The translations under genes and the position numbers were made by a program. From positions 186,001 through 250,000 of the forward strand of contig JALRME010000011.1 in NCBI GenBank assembly GCA_026120035.1: DNA of 64,000 nucleotides, read 5' to 3'. This stretch comes from Coleophoma eucalyptorum (Eukaryota; Ascomycota; Leotiomycetes; Helotiales; Dermateaceae). Positions 59,751-64,000 of the stretch are shown here, piece by piece (position 1 is the stretch's first letter; every line of letters begins with the position of its first letter). The notes under the pieces were generated by a model. The model was not told where the DNA came from. It saw only the letters and a program-made list of their open reading frames with translations, and made no database searches.

Positions 59751-62373
59751 ATGGGCATCCCTGGGTATGTTAACTCTTCTAAATTGGAATATAACTGATT
59801 ATTTTCTGCAGCATATATGGGGAAATCGGCCCCGGAGAGCGTATATCTCTCCAAAAGCTGGCAATTGAAAAATTTGAGCAGAGTGGAAGACCACTCAGAA
59901 TTGCCATTGATGTCTCAATCTGGCAATTTCAGATCCAGTCAGGCAGAGGTGGGAAATTTTGTTCTGGCCTTTCTGTACCTGCTTACATGACTTAGGAGGC
60001 ACAAATCCAGCCATAAGGACACTTTACTATCGTCTACTACGCCTGTTATCAATTTCAGTACAGCCGCTCTTTGTCTTTGATGGCCCTCACAAGCCAGCAG
60101 TCAAGCGGAACAAGCGTGTGAGTGCGAATGGCGGAATGGTATCTAATATGATGACGAAGCAAGTCTTGAAGCTATTTGGCTTCCCCTATCATACAGCTCC
60201 AGGAGAGGCTGAAGCAGAATGCGCCCTTTTGCAGCGGGAGGGTATCGTAGATGCTGTTCTGAGTGAGGATGTTGACACTCTAATGTTCGGATGTGGTTGG
60301 ACCTTTAGAAATTGGTCCTCGGAAAGAAGAGGCAACAAGTCGCCAACGCATGTATCTGTATACGAATCAGAAGCAACTAAAGGCGGAATATCTGGTCTCG
60401 ACAGAGAAGGAATGATCCTGGTGGCTTTGATGAGTGGTGGTGATTACAATACTGATGGAGTTCCCGGGTGTGGTATTAAGGTTGCTTGCGAAGCCGCCAG
60501 AGCAGGATTTGGAAGGTCACTTTGCAGGATACCGAGATCAGACCTGGCGGCATTGGATGTTTGGAGACAGAATTTGACACACGAGCTTGAGACTAACGAA
60601 AGTAAGTTTTTCCGATCAAAGCATAAGTCTATCAAAATATCTCAAGATTTTCCCGACAAGGAAGTTCTTGGCCTTTACACACATCCTGTTGTGTCCACTA
60701 TTTCCAGGATTGCCAAATTAGCAGAGGAGGCCTCATGGGATGAACCAGTTGATGTTCAGGGTCTCCGAGAGTGGGTAGCAGAATCATTTGGATGGAGGTA
60801 CAAGTCAGGCGCAAAGAAGTTCATCCGCGGCCTCGCACCAGGTCTTTTGATTCTGAAATTACGTCTGAGGGGAGATCGACGATCATCTGGGTACGGCGAT
60901 CTTGTGCTCACGGCCATGCAAGAGATGGAGCTCGTAAGGGCGATCTCGGGAAAGCGTACCCATTTTGATACTGGTGGAATTCCGGAGTTGAGAATTGTCT
61001 ACAATCCCAACGATATCGTTGGAATCGACCTTGATGCCGAGGAAGAGGCTGAACCAGATAACAGTGCAGACTATTGGCGAGATGGACTCGCGCCACATCT
61101 TGAGGATGATATGGTCGAGCCATATATCTCTGATGAGGACACATCCAGAGCTAGATCAACTAGTCCCGGCAAGAGAGCAGCATCTCAGTATGACCCAACG
61201 CAGTTAGACAGAATATGGGTCCCTCGGTCTATTGCCTTAGTTGGTGTTCCGTTGAAAGTTGAAGACTACGAGGAGTCTCAGCGGGATCCCAAATTATTCT
61301 TGAAGCAACAGGCGGCTGAAAGAAGGCTAGCCAAGAAAAGGGGAGACATGCCGAAGGGTGCCATGGATAGATATGTAAAGATCACTAAGCCAGGTGACAT
61401 GAACACCGCTGCTACGTCGAAAGATCCACACAAATCTGCACCCTCGTCGAGTCAACCGGACTTGCCACCAGTATATCTAGCCCCTTCATTGGAGACTTCT
61501 TCAGCTTCCCAACCAGGATCAGACATAATAGCTAGGTCTATCCGGAAGAGCACTAGATTGAAAGCTCCGCCAGAGAAAGTAGCAGCTCCTCAAAGTAGGA
61601 CATTGACTAAGGCAAGAGGTGCTGCAAATTCGAGGGCGGCTGAGCGACCCAAGTCGGTGCAGAATCCTTGGACGATGGCCCAGAAATCACAGAGCACTTC
61701 AAATCCAAGAATAACGAAAAATCAACTGCAGCAGAATGCAAAGTCAGTATCAGGATCTGTCGACTCAAGCACCGTCTCTTTACTGTCCTCACCACCTATA
61801 CCTGTACCCAGAAAACACACACGTTTACCGGAGGACAAGGCAGAAGACCACTTCAACATTCACCAACAAGACTTGCCTGAAGCTGCAAAGCATAGTTCTA
61901 GGAGGGCTGAAGATGCTGAAGACCAGCCATCTCCACGGAAGAAACGAAGCCCAAACAAACAAACAATTTCAAACAGATTTCGTAGTTCAGCGCCTTTAAC
62001 ACCGCAGTCTGTTAATCGAACTTTGGAATTTCATTCACCGATATCGAGAGATAAGTTAGCGTCACCAGGACTACCGACGCTAATACCAAAGGCCCATTCT
62101 GCCAGTGTTGGAGAAATAATCTCCTTATCATCATCACCAGAGCAGGCAAATGTCCTGAAATTACCACAGGCCGCTAGGAATCCCAAGACAACAAAGGCAA
62201 AGGCAGATCCAAAGATAGGCGAGAAGACGAAAAAGAAGAAATTGATCGTAGTACGCGATAGTTTACCTGGTGCTTGGAAAGAGGTTGATGTAGAGGATGT
62301 TGAGGGTCATAAGCCCAGAGGAAGATCATGGAGGGTCTCTCAAGTTGAAGTCTTGGATCTCACAGAATCCTGA
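59751..62373 (+). CDS. Holliday-junction resolvase, GEN1/Yen1 family
   Basis: Exons 59751-59764, 59812-59948 and 59996-62373 encode 842 aa. The XPG/Rad2 nuclease core is complete. The start MGIPGIYGEIG places the N-terminus at the active site. Acidic ligands are Asp38 (IAIDVSIWQF), Asp79 (FVFDGPHKP), Glu121 and Glu123 (GEAEAECALL), Asp142 and Asp144 (SEDVDTLMFG), and Asp200 and Asp204 (GGDYNTDGVPG). A chromodomain-like or GEN1-specific segment may follow near residues 330-470. The rest is a disordered basic/Ser-Pro tail with a KKKK block that could be a nuclear localisation signal. It resolves four-way DNA junctions in recombination. The 14-nt first exon is required to give the conserved Met-Gly start. 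Confidence 0.9.
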
Positions 62374-63188
62374 GCCCATGGCGATTTCAAGTTATATCTT
62401 ATTATAATGGGACACGATCAAGGCTCCATTTGCTGTATGTAGCCCTCGTAGCACAACCGTCGTTTGTAGATGAACGATTGGATAATGCACAAAATGCAAC
62501 ATTCACAAATAATAATCTGTATCCCTGCATTCGGACTATTACCGGCTGTTATTCATCTGCAGCGGACCAGTCGAAACGCACGCTTAAGCAGTTCAGCTCG
62601 GCGACACCCAAGTACAAAGCAGGTGAGTGGTTCCCAAGGCCTGGGTTCCTCGCGACCCAGAAGACTCTATTGCACAATGAAGATGCAAAGTCGGGTTGAT
62701 TTGACGCTGCTGCTGTTGAGCTAGGAGGGGTGAAGTTCTGGGCAAAGAGATTGGATCGCGGCCCTTCAGCGATCGCCACTTTCAACAGAGGGCCCAAAGC
62801 GCGGCTGGGAAGAAGCTCGTGGCTAAAGGAGCCCGCATGAGCTACGGTATTGTGCTGCATTTCCTTCCTTGCTCGCTCGTCGCGGTATTGATTATGACTG
62901 TTTGTTTCTTTGTTGAAGCTTCCAGACGCGTTTCGTGTTTTCCAGCTCTGAGATTCTTGCATCGAGCGTGATCGAGGTAAAGCCTTGAAATTTTCCCATT
63001 GAGGGGGCTTTCAAAGACTCGTCCTCGCGCCGCCTACGCGCAGCGGTGCTGGAAACCACAAGAGGATATATACATTTCAGTACCACGAATTCTTCTTTCG
63101 CCGAGTATGCTTAGAATTACGTAGGATCTCTCCATGCCGTGTGGGTTTTCATACCTTGCTGATCCTCCTTTCCAGGACTCTGTGAACG
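62374..63188. other. Intergenic region
   Basis: An 815-bp interval lies between GEN1 and the right-edge gene, with only short overlapping frames. No domain, tRNA or repeat is recognised. Confidence 0.45.
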
Positions 63189-64000
63189 ATGGTCTCGCAA
63201 CCAGAATCTTCAAATTCGCTCGCGCTCCGAGGTCCGTCCTCTGTTGTCTCCTACGGACGAAGCTCTCGACATCGAAGACACGGTCGATCGCAGGCGGGGA
63301 GCTCATCATATGTCCCGCAGAATGATTTCCCAGTCTTCAGCCATACCGGAGATGTCGAGATCATCATTACTATTAGCTCAACCACGAACCGGTACCTCCT
63401 CCATCGTCTGATCCTGACGCAATGTTCTGGTTTCTTCGAAGCCAGTACAAGCCAAGAATGGTCGCGTGCATCGGATGAGCCCAGTGGAGCTCTGGCTAGG
63501 ATAGGAGAGGACTCAGGATCAGAGGCTGGGAGAAAGAAGGAGGTACGAAGAAGGTGGAGATACGAACTCGACCCAGGAACTAGCAACGACGATGTACCTA
63601 TGCTGGTGCAAAAGGAGAATAATGCGACTTCGCTGTTTGGCAGCAGCGATATCCAACCTCCCCCTGTCCGCAATAAACCACCCTCAAACAATCCGTCCTT
63701 CTTCCGCTCAGTCGCGAACTTGAGTCTGACTCAACAACCAAGAGAAACCGTTCCACTAAGTCAAGAGGACCAAGACCTCCTTCGAGATTACGATAATCTC
63801 TTTCGAATATTCTACAATTACTCGCCATCCCTCGACTCTATTGATATAGCAAACGCCTATATCCAGTGCAAATCTTTACTTACTCTAGCTGATCTTTACG
63901 ATGCCTTAGCTGTGGTTGGACCTCGGATTGACCACCACTTGTTACAATTCCAATCTCGACTTTGGAAGCAAATAGCTAAATATCCTTCCTCTTATCTCAG
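63189..64000 (+). CDS. BTB/POZ-like protein, partial (runs off right edge)
   Basis: An ATG at 63189 opens a frame that stays open through the last base (270 complete codons visible). After a Ser/Arg-rich N-terminus of about 45 residues comes PVFSHTGDVEIIITISS and NRYLLHRLILTQCSGFFEAST, the opening beta-strand and helix pattern of fungal BTB domains. A low-complexity insert (about residues 110-190) interrupts the domain. A helical part follows (FRIFYNYSPSLDSI, YIQCKSLLTLADLYDALAVV) where the BTB fold appears to resume. Such proteins may act as adaptors for cullin-3 or as chromatin factors. The C-terminus lies outside the window. Confidence 0.75.
   Translation, partial: MVSQPESSNSLALRGPSSVVSYGRSSRHRRHGRSQAGSSSYVPQNDFPVFSHTGDVEIIITISSTTNRYLLHRLILTQCSGFFEASTSQEWSRASDEPSGALARIGEDSGSEAGRKKEVRRRWRYELDPGTSNDDVPMLVQKENNATSLFGSSDIQPPPVRNKPPSNNPSFFRSVANLSLTQQPRETVPLSQEDQDLLRDYDNLFRIFYNYSPSLDSIDIANAYIQCKSLLTLADLYDALAVVGPRIDHHLLQFQSRLWKQIAKYPSSYL

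Overview
The window reads as nuclear DNA of a filamentous ascomycete (Pezizomycotina). Genes are densely packed on both strands and split by short GT-AG introns of about 45-60 nt with CTRAY branch points. They include typical fungal families: Zn2Cys6 regulators, a trifunctional TrpC, a Ser/Thr-rich GPI-type wall protein and an HSP70-like ATPase gene. A class such as Leotiomycetes is only a guess. I found no tRNA, rRNA or intact transposon. All exon joins were read by eye from splice signals, reading frame and family knowledge; every complete model sums to a multiple of three.

Layout. 0-9 kb: a C2H2 zinc-finger gene cut by the left edge (-), a ten-exon HSP70-like gene (+) and a Zn2Cys6 regulator (+). 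9-13.5 kb holds no convincing gene, only two microsatellites. 13.5-23.8 kb: an unknown 342-aa protein, a second Zn-cluster regulator with a duplicated tail, dolichol kinase (SEC59) and a FAM32A-like protein, all on +. 25.7-35.4 kb, all on -: a Ser/Thr-rich wall protein, an acetoacetate-decarboxylase-like protein and a Sac7-type RhoGAP. 36.6-45.9 kb: TIM9 (+), the 1,852-aa nucleoporin NUP188 (-), and trpC (+) divergent from NUP188 across 262 bp. 47-51.3 kb: a BRCT/WGR protein (+), the SNARE USE1 (-) and a soluble phosphatidylserine decarboxylase (-). 52.8-57.3 kb: a 42-aa membrane peptide (-), a broken cupin gene (-), a DUF3425-type bZIP (-) and an aryl-alcohol-dehydrogenase-type aldo/keto reductase (+). 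57.7-64 kb: an Arp10-like actin-related protein (-), a GEN1/Yen1 Holliday-junction nuclease (+) and a BTB-like gene running off the right edge (+).

Most genes are housekeeping functions (nuclear pore, mitochondrial import, ER SNARE, dolichol phosphate, tryptophan, recombination). The bZIP-reductase-cupin stretch is the most accessory-like. It has two strong palindromes in the shared bZIP/reductase promoter and one decayed member, which suggests a small, partly eroded regulated locus.

The most notable signals are: two GC-AG introns with identical GCAAGT donors and equal length in NUP188; a 600-nt, stop-free, in-frame intron in the RhoGAP gene; a duplicated C-terminal motif just past the stop of the second regulator; a two-lesion cupin pseudogene; two palindromic operators; and repeated use of GTT-type splice donors.
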